Both the position numbers and the translations under genes were made by a program. Shown in pieces: positions 21,971-33,225 of a stretch of 64,000 bases of DNA. The notes under the pieces were generated by a model. The model saw only the letters and a list, made by a program, of their open reading frames with translations, was not told where the DNA came from and searched no databases. The first letter of the stretch is position 1, and the number at the start of each line of letters is the position of its first letter. The DNA lies in contig NW_003314344.1 of the NCBI RefSeq assembly GCF_000143415.4, forward strand, positions 512,367 to 576,366, written 5' to 3'. This stretch comes from Selaginella moellendorffii (lineage: Eukaryota > Streptophyta > Lycopodiopsida > Selaginellales > Selaginellaceae).

Positions 21971-23088
21971 TTAAACATCGAAATTCATATAAATAGGACG
22001 CTTTTGTATGATAGGACGCTTTTGTATGATAGACTTTGCTGACTGCAAATAGTCTTTGCTGTAAACTCCGGAATGCAAACACTCCTCAACGCCTATGAGT
22101 GCCTTCAGACTTTCCTCAGCCTTTGCCTCGAGCTAAAAAACAGCATATTACGAGCTTTGTAAAAAGTTAAAATTCTTACCACTTCCTTCTTGCCTTTGTT
22201 CTCCTTGTATTCCATTTCCAACCTGATCTGTTGACACTCTGCCTTTATCACCCCCTTGAGTGCCTCCCAACTTGCTTCGCTTATCACACATTTACCCTCG
22301 CTTTCTGACTCTAAACCACCGTTGTGTTTCACTCCCATCACTTGCTTCTTAAATTCAGGGTCTTCCAATTTCTTTATGTTATATACCCTCTGCCTGGGCA
22401 TGGCGTTTATGAACCATTCCCTCACCTGTGCGTATACCAAAGTGAGAACAAAAACAAGACAATAATCACGCAATACACTTACGTAAAATCTACGCAGCCC
22501 TTCCAAAACAATCTCCCCATCAATCTCTCCAAACTTGAGCTCCCCGTCAACCAGCTTACACTCGCCAGTCCTGAGCCCCTCAATCGCCGGAGCGAAGTCA
22601 TCCAGTTTGGCCAGAGCAGTGAGAAGCGGCACAAACCCTTCCAGCACTCGATCCTCCTCGTCCTCCCCATCGTACCGAGGAACCACAAAGCCATTGTTTG
22701 GCTGGAACAGCCAGTAATACTCATCATCATCAAGCCACACCGTTCGCTTGCAATCCCCGTCAACCATTGGCACGGAACGAATGTCTTTCAGAGACACGAC
22801 TTTATCGATGCTTGGATCTCTATAAGACTTGCAATTGTCCCGGCAACAATAGTATAGAATCCGTCCCGAGGATAGCCTCTTATTTATATTGTCGACGATG
22901 CCACTACAATAGAACTCTGCAGAGCAGCTGAATACATAGAGATCATAGATGGCAGCCATGCTCTCCAGGAAAGGGATCAACCCAGGCCTCATGCCGATGT
23001 CATAGCCACCAGCCACGAAATCCGTGACTTTCGCGTTCTTGGAGATGAGGCAGTCGTCCAAGTCCAAAACCAGCGCTGGGCGTGCCAT
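21971..23088 (-). CDS. FCP1/NIF-type (HAD superfamily) phosphatase-like protein
   Basis: Three exons on the minus strand: 23088-22483, 22425-22180 and 22132-21971, giving 337 residues. The N-terminus holds the HAD catalytic motif as VLDLDDCLIS (first Asp at residue 9, second at 11; Cys sits where Thr or Val is usual). This is followed by GMRPGLIPFLESMAAIYDLYV and a second motif KRTVWLDDDEYYWLFQPNNG, then EEDRVLEGFVPLLTALA, as in CTD/NLI-interacting-factor phosphatases that dephosphorylate RNA polymerase II CTD or similar Ser/Thr targets. The C-terminal 130 residues are charged, helical and unassigned. The first intron (57 nt) has no stop and is in frame, so unspliced RNA also encodes a protein. 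The last exon includes an 18-bp tandem duplication. A broken twin lies at 24.7-25.8 kb. Confidence 0.8.
21995..22030 (-). repeat. 18-bp perfect tandem duplication in coding exon
   Basis: AGGACGCTTTTGTATGAT occurs twice in direct succession. It adds six codons to the FCP1-like C-terminus. The paralogous pseudogene at 24716-24733 has one copy. Confidence 0.9.
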
Positions 23089-23189
23089 TGAACTTTTCAG
23101 ACCCTAAGAGTGCCCATATATTTATGACTTTCTTCTGCCACGTGGCGTGCATCCAACGGCGGAGTAAGTTGGTATTGATATCCCATCCC

Positions 23190-24103
23190 TACCTAAAATA
23201 AAAAAGGGAAGGTTTCTCTTGTAGGCTATCGGTGAGAGTTCCACTCAGTGCGTCTGGTTCTTGTAGATTTCGGGATCTAAGGCCTGTGAAGGCGTGTGGC
23301 AGCTCCGGCGACGTGCATTTCGCGAAGAAATGCCATGGCGATGCATCGGAGCGGGCATGACCACGATCTCTACGTTGTAAACGCATATGGAACTTTGGTG
23401 GAAGCTGAGAGAGTTTTTACAGGGATGGGGTATTGCAGTGTGGTCTCTTGGATACTGATGCTGGGCTACGTGGGCTACGTGGAAAACGGGGAAGAGGCAC
23501 TGGTTTTACAGGCACTGTCATGGATGAGAGCAGAGAAGTGTGGCTCCAAATGACAGGACCTTTGTTGCTGCTCTCAAGGCATGCTCCGGTCTAGCGGCCA
23601 AAGAAGAAGGCAGCAAAGTTGGAAGGTGGTTCGTGAAAACAAGCGCTGGAGAAAGGCACGGATATTCAGTCTCAAGTTTCAGACGAGCTAGATATATTCG
23701 TGGCCAGCTCGCTGGGTGCCCGGACAAGTCTCGAGCGGTTTTCGAGAGAATGCCGCAGCATGACCTGGTTTCTGGGATACGTGGAAAACGGCCAGCCAGA
23801 GATAGCTTTGGTGCTGTTTTTTTCTTCGAGCTGCGCTGAGAATGAGCCGTGCTACGTTGCTGCTCTCAAGGGTTGTAAGAGTTGGCATCGAAGGAGCAAG
23901 GGACGAAGCCTGTGGAAGTCCTGGAGATGGGGATGGAAATTTACTCCAGAGCTAGAAGCAGTGGGTTTGACTCCGTCGTGTCAGCAACACTCATCGGTTT
24001 ATATGCTGCGTGTGAGACCATGATCGACGCTCGGAAGGTCTTTGACAGGATGGAGCAAGTCTCCTGGAATGCTCTAATACTTGGTCAGATGACCAAACTC
24101 TAG
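23190..24103 (+). pseudogene. PPR pseudogene, dispersed copy C
   Basis: The start resembles copies A and B (AGGCTATCGG leader, then 'VKACGSSGDVHF' type sequence and LYVVNAYGTLVEAERVF). It continues past the point where A and B switch to the inverted fragment: FVAALKACSGLAAKEEGSKV, then IYSRARSSGFDSVVSATLIG, LYAACETMIDARKVFDRMEQ and VSWNALILGQ in successive frames. Multiple frameshifts make it non-functional. It sits immediately upstream of the FCP1-like pseudogene unit. Confidence 0.75.
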
Positions 24104-24686
24104 ATCCTTGGAAGAGAACCTGTGGTCGGGGGTCTTGGCATAGAAATCGCTGTGCTTGTGCCATAAAATTAAAGAGAATCCATCAATATGCTTTTAGAAT
24201 AAAGACGGCTTTAAAATCTATGTTCGCGCCCAAATGGCACGAATCACTGCTGGGCGGCATTTAGCTCCTCTTGATCTCGTCCGTGTTGGAGGGAACTGCA
24301 TTTGTCTGGATTGATCGTCTCAAACTACAGGATGCTGTCGAACTTTACACCAGCAGACTTCCTTTCTGGATATGTGTGAGAACATCACAGTCCACACGGA
24401 ACACCAACAAGAAAGTAAGCTTCTGCTTATCGCGCTCCTTTTGTTTAGCTTTAGCTTTACAGGTAGTGGCAGCAATGACGTATCAAATATCTTTCTCAGA
24501 CACTTTCTAGCTGCAGATAGGAGTATTTTAAGAATATTTGTGTAAAGTATTAACAGCTATGGGGCACGAAAACAAAGTTTAACTTCAAATTGTCGGGACA
24601 TCATCAGGTTTGTCTCCATGGACTCCCGCGAGGAGCTGCTGTAGCGAGCACAATTAATAAGCGCGAAGAGCTTATATTATTGGTTC
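24104..24686. other. Spacer inside duplicated block, with a ZIP gene fragment
   Basis: Bases about 24375-24530 are homologous to 21770-21930 (shared GAGAACATCACAG, TAGTGGCAGCAATGAC and TCAGACACTTTCTAGCTG), marking the second unit of the FCP1 block. Bases 24606-24652 match ZIP coding sequence 19299-19345 with about four mismatches. The rest was not identified. Confidence 0.6.
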
Positions 24687-25791
24687 TCAATTAAACCAAG
24701 TAGAAAAAATTGAAATAGGACGCTTTTGTATGATAGACTTTGCCAACTGCAAATAGTCTTTGTTGTAAACTCTGGAATGCAAACACTCCTCAACGCCTTC
24801 GAGTGCCTTCAGACTTTCCTCAGCCTTTGCCTCAAGCTAAAAAAACAGCAAATTATGAGCTTCTCTTTGAAAAAGGTAAAAATTTCTTACCAGTTCCTTC
24901 TTGTCTTTCTTCTTCTTGTATGCCATTTCCAAAGTAATCTGTTGATACTCCGCCTTTATCACCCCCTTGAGTACCTCCCAGCTTGCTTCGCTTATCACAC
25001 ATTTACCCTCGCTTTCTGACTCTAAACCACCATTGTGTTTCACTCCAATCACTTGCTTCTTAAATTCAGGGTCTTCCAACAGCTTTCTATCCTTACACCT
25101 GAATTTTATCCACAGTGAATTATAATAATCGCTCTGCATGAGCATGGCGTTTATGAACCATTCCCTCACCTGTGCGTATAGCAAAGTAAGAACAAAACAC
25201 AAGACAATATACACTTACGTAAAACCTACGCAGCCCTTCCGAAACAATCTCCCCATCAATCTCGCCAAACTTGAGCTCCCCGTCAACCAGCTTACACTCT
25301 TCAGTCCTAAGCCCCTCAATCGCCGGAGCGAAGTCACCCAGTTTGGCCAGAGCGGTGAGAAGCGGCACAAACCCATCCAGCACTCGATCCTCCTCGTCCT
25401 CACCGAGGAACCACAAAGCCATTGTTTGGCTGGACCAGCCAGTAATACTCATCATCATCAAGCCACACCGTTCGCTTGCAATCCAGCCAGCAATCGTAAT
25501 TGTAAAGATAAATGCGATCCTTGTCAACCGTTGGCACGGAACAAATGTCTTTCAGAGACACGACTTCATTGATGCTTGGATCCATATAAGACCTGCAATC
25601 GTCCCGGCAACAATATTTTCGAAATCCGTCCACCACTACAATAGAACTCAGCTGAATACATAGAGATCATAGATGGCGTCCATGCTCTCCAGGAAAGGTA
25701 TCAACCCAGGCCTCATGCCGATCTTGACCACGAAATCCGTGATTTTCGCGTCCTTGGAGACGAGGCACTCGTCCACGTCCAAACGTGCCAT
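24687..25791 (-). pseudogene. Broken duplicate of the FCP1-like phosphatase gene
   Basis: Aligns along its length with the intact gene at 21.97-23.09 kb but carries disabling changes. An in-frame loss turns PALVLDLDDC into LDVDEC, removing residues before the catalytic motif. An 8-bp deletion after 'YDLYVFS' gives TGA. A further deletion removes the 'DNINKRLSSG' region. A 39-bp insertion precedes 'DCKRTVW'. Another 8-bp deletion after 'FVVPR' creates a frameshift. Splice sites of both introns are still visible. It is probably a recent tandem duplicate that lost function. Confidence 0.85.
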
Positions 25792-25825
25792 TGAACTTTT
25801 CAGACCCTAAGAGTGTGATTAAGTT

Positions 25826-25935
25826 ATAGTATATTGTCAAGAAACATATCTGATCCTTCTGATTGGAGGATGCCATCTGATCCTTCTGATTGGAGGATGC
25901 CAGAAATTTCCCTCTCGCGGAAATTGTAAGCTCCA
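25826..25935 (+). pseudogene. Truncated start of another PPR pseudogene copy (copy D) with 27-bp tandem repeat
   Basis: GATTGGAGGATGCCAGAAAT and TCTCGCGGAAATTGTAAG match the leader of copies A and B, and the flank TTGTCAAGAAACATATC matches the copy A flank. The homology stops at about 25.93 kb. A 27-bp unit beginning ATCTGATCCTTCTG is repeated exactly at 25848-25874 and 25875-25901. Confidence 0.6.
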
Positions 25936-26082
25936 GACACACTAGTAAGATCATGCAACTTTATTCTGTAATTGTTCTTTTTTTTTTTTTCGTTTGGTCG
26001 TCGCAAAATGATCGCATTATTTATCTCGCAAAAATATTACAGTACACACAAAAATGCACAAGATAGAACCACTCCTATATAC

Positions 26083-29000
26083 TCACGCAGCAGCAGTAGT
26101 AGTGGCAGTGGCAGCGGCTGTAGGAGTAGTGTCACTCGAGGATCCCGTAGCACCAGTGAGAGCATTCCTGTTATTGTTATTGTTGTACCACGGATTCCAG
26201 AAGCTCTTCCATGTCGATGCTGGCGTTGGCGGCTTGGGCCTGTACCTCACCCTCACGTTCTTGAGCGAGTGCTCCAGCCTCTCGTTGTGCTCCCTCATGC
26301 AGCTGAGCGAGAAGCACAGCTGCCGGATCGCCGCTCTCTTCTCCTCGGCCATCTCCGAGCTCTGGAGCTTGTTCTCTTGCTCGAGAGCCACCACCTTGCT
26401 TGACAGCTGCGAGTTTGCGAGGGACATCCGCTGCCTCTCCGCTTGGAGAGCTTTCATCTCGCCCTGAAGCTTTACCAGTGCGTCGTCCTTGGCCTTGAGC
26501 GCCTGCTCGCTCTCGCTCACGTCCCGGCCCAGCGCCTTTGTCCTCTGCGTGATGCTTGAAACCTCGGCTCGCAGGAACATGAGCACTGTCACCAGCGTCT
26601 TGTTCTGCTTGTTCCCTGCCTCCACTTCCTCCACCAAGTTCCTGTTCTCCTGCTCCAGCACCGAGATCTTCTCTTCCAATCCTTGCACCTTCTCTGCCAT
26701 GGACTCGAGCTTGCTGCGTAGCCTCTTGTCCTCTTCACGGAGCTCCAGTAACTCGGCATGCATCCGGTTGAGCTGCTCGGTGGCGGTTTTCAGCTGCTCT
26801 GTGACCTCGGCCTTGTCGTCCCGCAGCTTGATAAAGTCTCCTTCCAGCCTCTTGATTAAGATGTCCCGCTTGGACAGCTCGAACTTGAGCATCCGGTTCT
26901 CCTCCTGCACAGAAGCAAGCTCCTGCTGTAAATCACGTACCTTGTTGGATTCCTCCAGCAGGGTCTGGTTCTCGTTTTCTAGCGCCGCCAGCTTGTCCTG
27001 CATTGCGTGAACTCCCTCCACCTCCGCGGCTAGTTTATCTCCCAGGTCCTTGTTCTCCGTGTGAAGTGTTCGGACGACCTCTTCGAATTCCGTCACCTTC
27101 GTGTCCAGCTGATTCTTGACACCCGCCTTTTCATCCTCCAGCTTTTGCACCTCAGTGGACATGTCCTTCTCCAACACGTCCTTTTCTTTTTGCAAGCAGG
27201 CCAGCTCGTCGTTGAGCTTGACGATGCTCGTAGAGACCTGATGGTGCTCCTCCTTTACTCTTTGATACTCCGCATCCAGCTTTTCGTTCTTGTCTTTAAG
27301 CCCGGCAATCTCTAGCTGGAGGCCACCAATTCTCTGCTCGCTCTCGCTCGTCTTTCTGGCGTCCATTGCAACGAGTTCGTCTTTTTCGGACTTGAGTTTG
27401 GCGATCTGTTCCTCAAGCTCTCGAAGCTGAGCATCCTTGTTTGATATCTCGCTTTGCAGTTGTAGCTCCTGTTCTTTTAGCGCTCTATGGTTTGCTTGCA
27501 AGTCCGCCACATGCTTTTCAACAACATCCTGTCCAAGCGGCGCCCGTGTTTCCTGCTGCTCTTCAGGCTTCTCCATCCCAAAGAACGTAAGCAGCTTCCA
27601 GATCTCTTTTGATCTGGTCTCCTTGAATGCTTCGTAATCTCTTGTCATCACGGTCAGGTTCTCCTCCCGCTCCTTCAAGTGAGAGGCCAGCTCTGCGTGG
27701 AGCATGCTTGCCTTCTTTACCTCCTTGTTCAAGGAATCCTTCTCTTGCTTCAGCTTATCAATCTCGTCTTCGAGTTGCTGGATACGTGCGCCTCGACGCT
27801 CTAAGTCACTACTTAAGCAGGCTTCCCGTTCTTTGAGCTCCCCGTACTTCGACTGTAGTTCCATGGCTTTTTTCTCCACCTCGTCATGAGTCACATCTCG
27901 CTCCTCAGGCGGGCTATCATCCGCTCCAAACAAATACTTGAACAGGCTGAAAGACTCGCGCGACTTAGCTTGTTTGAAGCTCTCAAACTCAAGCTCTCTC
28001 GTCTCGTGCACCTCGGCTTTTTCATCCAGTAAAGCCTGTGTCTTCTCCTTCAGCTGCTTCATCTCTTCCAGATCACAGGCGCTTCGGCTCAACTTTGCTT
28101 TAAACTCTTCCTTCTCTTGTTGTGCCCTGAGGCGAGTCTGCTCCAATTCAGACTTGGTATCCACCAAGTCCGACTCCACGTTTTTCTTCCCGGCTTGAAG
28201 CTGTTCGTGTTCCTTTTGCAAGGATGTTAGCTCCGCATTGAGCTTCTCCATGCTTGCAGAGACACTCGCATGCTCTTCATTAGCCTTCTGTAAATCTGCG
28301 GCTAGTTTCTGGCACCTTTCTTCGAAATCCTTGACCGTGACTTCCAGCTCTTGAATTTTACGGTCGTAATCAGCTGTTTTCTTCGCCTCATTCTCAACAC
28401 TCCTTTGATGCTCTTCATGCAGGTCACATTTTTCCTGTTTGAGCTGCCCGATCTCTCCCATGGCTTCCTGGAGTCGAGCATTACTAGCAGAAAGGTCGTC
28501 CTCCAGCTCCCGCTGTCGTTTCTCCAGCTCCAGTTGACTAGCTTGCAAAGCTACCTTAGTATTCTCCAAGTCCGACTCTGCCATCTTCTTCTCCGCCTGA
28601 AGCTGTTCGTGCTCCTTTTGCAAGCCCGCCAGCTCTGCATCGAGCTTTTGCACGTTTGCAGAGACACTCGCATGCTCTTCAGTAACCTTCTGAGACTCTG
28701 CTGTTAGCTTCTGGCAATTTTCCTCAGACTCCTTGACAGTCGCTTCCAGCTCTTGAAGTTTACGTTCGTAATCAACGGTTTGCTTCGCCTCCTTCTCAAT
28801 ACTCCTCTGAAGCTCCTCATGCAGATCGCTCTTGTCTTGTTTGAGCTTGCCAATCTCTTCCACAAGTTCCTGGAGACGAGCATTGCTAGCAGAAAGTTCG
28901 TCCTGTAGCTGCCGCTCTCGTCTCTCCAGCTCCAGTTGGCTACTTTGCAAGTCCACCTTAGTTTTTTCCAAGTCCGAATCTGTTTGCTTCTTCCCCGCCT

Positions 29001-32000
29001 GAAGCTGTTCGTGCTCCTTTTGCAGGCAGGTCAGCTCCGCAATCACCTTTTTTAGATTTCCAGAGACATCCCCGTGCTCTTCGGTAACCTTCTGGAGCTC
29101 TGCAGATAGTTGTCGCTGCTTCTTCTCGGACTCACTGACCAAAACTTCCAGCTCTTGGATTCTGCGTTCGTACTCTGCTGCTTTCTTCGTCTCATTCTCG
29201 ACAGTCCTCTGATACTCTTCTTGGAGGCCACTCTTCTCCTGTTTGATTTTGCCAGTCTCTTCGACAAGTTCTTGGATACGGGCATTGCTCGTAGACATTT
29301 CGTCCTGCAGCTGTAGCTCCCGTTTTTTTAGCTCTTGGTGGCTGGTTTGCAGGTCCGTCACATGCCTCTCGATAACGTCGTGAGTAAGTTCTCGTGACTG
29401 ATCAGCTGTTTTCTCCTTTTCCAGCCCGAAAAACGCTAGCAGATTGAACATCTCTTTCGATCTGGTCTCCTTGAGCATATCAAACTCTTTCGTCACCGAG
29501 TTCAGATTTTCTGTTTGTCTCTCGAAGTCAGATACCAGGTTTGTGTGCAGTCCGGTACTCTTTTGGTATTCTTCATCGAGGGAGCTCTTTTCTTGCTTCA
29601 GCTTCTCAATCTCCTCCTCGAGCTGTTGAATGCGAGTCTTTCCATCAAGAATTTCGTTCTGTAAGCATGTTCCATGCTCCTCGAGCTCCTGAAGACGGGT
29701 CGTCTTTGCAGCTAGCTTGCTTTGCAGCTGTAGCTCCCTCTCTTTCAAGTCTGCATGGCTTGTTTGGAACGTTGCCAGGTGTTTTTCGACATCGTCGTAG
29801 GAGCCTTCCCCGTTTTCCACACCAAGTGACGAAAGCAGCCTGAGAATCTCTCTGGATCGCATCTCTTTGAATTTCTCCAGCTCTTCGTTCACCGAGTTCA
29901 GGCTCTTCGTTTGCTGCTCACAGTCAGAAGTGAGTTTATCCTGCATCGTCGTGCTTTTCTTCAACTCTTCATCAAGAAGTTCCTTTTCTCCCTTCAGCGT
30001 GACGATTTCTTCTTCGAGTTGCTGAATTCGGATGTTTCCTTCTATAATGTCGCTCTTCAAGGACACTTCTCGTGTCTTCAGCTCCGAGTACTTCGACTGC
30101 AGTTCGATCGCTTTCTTCGCCACCTCGTCATGGCTTACATCCCGTTCTTCAGGCTGATCGTCGTCATCTCCAAAGAGAAACTTATACAAGCTGAAAGTTT
30201 CTCGAGACCTGGTGTGCTTTAAACTTTCCATCTCGAGCTCCCTCGTCTTGTGCAGCTGGGAATTCTCATCCAGCAACGCCTGGGCTTCATCCTTGAGTCT
30301 TTTCACCTCCTCCAGTTCACTGGTAACTTTGCCCATCCTTTCCTGGAGCTCTTCTTTTTCTTGCGACCAGATCACACGAAGCCTCTCAGACTCGTTTTTG
30401 GATGTCACCAATTCGGACTTCGCCTGCTCGTTGTCCGTGTTAAGTTGCCGATGCTGTCCGTTCATTTCTTCCTTCTCAGACTGAAGCTTCTGCGCATGTG
30501 CTTCTAATGCCTCCCTGGCTTTCTCAGAAACGACAAGCTTTTGTTCTAACGTCGAGATTTGTTCCTTGCATGCTTCGAGATCCTTAACTATCTTTTCAAC
30601 CTCACCCTCCTTGTCGGATATTGTGGCTTTCAGGGACGTGATTACTTCTTCCCGTTTTTGAAGCTCCAGTGAAAGCTCGCGCAGCTTTTCCATGCTACTC
30701 TGGAGCTCTGCTGCTACCTTCTCCTTCTCTTCCTTTGTATTTGCAATCTCTGTCTCCAGCTTCCGACAAAGCTCGGTTGCTGCTGAAACTTCGGCCTGGA
30801 GTTTCTCGTGCTTGCCTTGCAAATCCTGATGCTTTTCTGTCAGTGTCTTCATGCTTGCACCGAGAACAAAAGCTTCATCAATTCCTCTTTGGTGAGTCGA
30901 GCTGAGTTCAGCATGCTGCCCTTGTACAGCAGCAAGCTCGGACTTCAAGCGCTGAACCTCGGAATCCAGTGACATCGATTTCTGTCCTTCCTCCTCAAAC
31001 TGGCTCACGAGACTTGCTTTCTCTGTTCGCAAAGCCGACAGCTCCACTTCCAAGTTGGTGGAGTAATCTGTCTTGCTCGACAGCTGTTCCTCTGAACTTC
31101 TGTTAAGTTCCCGGAGGTTCTCTATCTCGGTTCCATGGAATGCTACTTTTGCCTCCAGTTCTGATTTCTCTTGCTCAAGGCGACCGATCTGATCTTCTTT
31201 CTCCTGCATCGTGACCTTGAGTCCATCGAGGTTTTCTTGCAGTATCCTGTGCTGTTCAGTAGCCGATGCAAGGCTTTCTTCCAGCTGCTTGAGTGCTGCC
31301 TTCGCTTCGGAATCGCTGGACTCTTTCATGGCTTGGAGATCCAAAATGTTCTTCTCTGCCAGCTTTTTGGCTTCTGTTACCTCTGAGAGTTCCGTCTGAA
31401 GGTTCGAGTGAGTGGCCTGCAGAGTTGCAAGCGTCTCCGTAAGAACCTTGACACGCTCTCCTACAGAGAGAGCCTCCTCCCCATGTTTCTGGCACTCGGA
31501 TTTCAGCTCGTTGATTTTCGCTTGCGCTTCGGTCAACTCTTGTTGCTTCTGACTCTGAAGATCGGACATCTCGCGCTCCAACGAACTTAAGTGTTCAGCA
31601 TGAATGGCAAGCTGGCTCTGAGACTCAGTTTTTGCTGCATCGAGGCGGGAAATGCCTTCTTCGAGTTTCTGAACCCACAGCCAAATATCCGTCTCCGAAT
31701 CCACTCCATGATCTTCAAGCCTTCGGACGAGGTCGAACACCTTCGAGTGCAGCTTTTTGACAGCTTCTTCTTGCTCTTTGGCTTGCAACTCGCTAGCTGA
31801 AATAATACTTCTGAGGTTCCTGATTTCTTCTTCCAAGGAGATGACTTCTTCTTTCAGGCTGCCAACCTCAGCTGCATGTGCTTCAACTTTGGCTTGAAGC
31901 TCCGACTTATCTTTCTCGAGAGCACCAATCTGTTCTTGAAGTTCTCTGACGCGCTCGGCACCAGAAGTTATCTCGCCTTTGAGTGTCTGAATATCGTTCT

Positions 32001-33225
32001 CTTTTTCAGTGAGCATGTTTTGATGTTCAGCCGACAGACTCACATGCAGCTCCCTGAGTTCCCTGTTTTCGTTCGAGTGTGTGTTGAGTTGATCTTCCAG
32101 CGTCAAATGCCTGTCGTGAAGTTCCGTCTTTTCCCTCGTAAGCTTGGATACTATCTCTTCGGCAGCTTGCAGCTCACTCGTCTTCTGAGAAACTTCTGCA
32201 GCCAGACTTTCTTGTTCTTGCTCGAGTTTCTGAACTCCCGCCTTAAGAGTCTTTTGTATCTCGCTACTCCTCTGACTGTCCACCTGCAGTCGTGAGCACT
32301 CTTGCTGTAGCTCCTTGATCATCTCATGCAAAGATAAATTCTTTGCTGCTGCACCGTCATCCTTGGCCGAGTGATCCATCTCCATCTCTCCCAGAAACAC
32401 GCTGATCTCCTCGTTTGCTTTGCGTAGTTGATCAATCAAGCCTTTGTTCTCGGTCGACAGTTTGGTCATCTCGTCTTTTAAAGAGGTCCGCTCCGTTTGC
32501 AAAGAGGTGACTTCCTCTTGGAGACCTTTCAGCTCCTCAGGAGGCACAACTTGGCTCAGTAACACACTGTTCCGGCCTGTCACCTGTTTGAGCTCCTCTT
32601 CGAGATCCTCAACCTTTCTCTTCCAATCGGTTGAGCCCAGCTGTTCCTTAAGCTGCTTGTTTTCTTGCTGCAAGCTGAACAACATCTTGTGCTGCCTTGA
32701 ATCATCGTCCGAGTTGTCGTCGTCAGAGCTTGAAGAGCTACTAGAGTCAGACTCTGCATCCTTTTTATTCTTTTCTTTCTTCTTCTCGGACTTCTTCGAC
32801 TCTTTCGGACTCTCCCCCGGCTTGGACTTCTTCTTGAAGGTGAGTCTCTTTCCAAACGGGGAATTCATCTCTGGCATACTTTCTCGCAGCTCACCAGTAA
32901 GTTGGTCGTACCGCTCAGCGAGAGACCTGTACGATCTGTAAAATGCCTCAACCAACCCGACGAGTTCTGGCCTCTTTTGATAGTACATCTCGGCCCGCTT
33001 GGCAAAAGAATCTGCGTCTTCCTCGATAAGTTTGAGCATTTCTTTCACCTTGGCATCCATATCTGCTCGAAGGATAAAAGCGCACATCATCATAAAGAAA
33101 GAGAAGAATCTCGCTGCTCTACTACTTTACAGACTAAACAAGTTACCTTGGAGATTGTCCTCGAGCCATTTGGAATTCTTTGGACTGATATGACTATCCC
33201 ACCACCAAGTGTGTGACTTCCCCAT
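26083..33225 (-). CDS. NET1-like (NETWORKED) actin-binding giant coiled-coil protein
   Basis: Two exons: 33225-33147 and 33062-26083, joined across an 84-nt intron. The product is about 2,352 residues. Exon 1 gives [20 protein letters not shown], the hallmark N-terminus of the NAB (KIP1-like) domain. It continues [20 protein letters not shown] and [20 protein letters not shown], completing the about 95-residue F-actin-binding domain. A basic stretch ([16 protein letters not shown]) and a Ser/Asp tract ([18 protein letters not shown]) follow. Nearly all of the remaining 2,200 residues are heptad coiled coil, ending in an Ala/Thr-rich tail. NET proteins link actin to plasma membrane, plasmodesmata or vacuole. 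At this length it exceeds the about 1,700-residue Arabidopsis NET1A. Five hinge-like 'S(K/R)E..+LL.F.G' motifs punctuate the coil. A start inside the intron ([11 protein letters not shown]) was rejected because exon 1 restores the family N-terminus. Confidence 0.92.

Noticed and set aside
22105-22179. C-terminus RILTFYKARNMLFF for the FCP1-like protein
   Set aside because: It reads through a GTAAGA...TTTTTTAG intron (22133-22179). Splicing restores LEAKAEESLKALIG and a longer tail, matching the twin.
33063-33093. Start of the giant coiled-coil frame at [11 protein letters not shown]
   Set aside because: This stretch is the end of an 84-nt intron. Joining 33147 to 33062 gives the conserved NAB-domain N-terminus.
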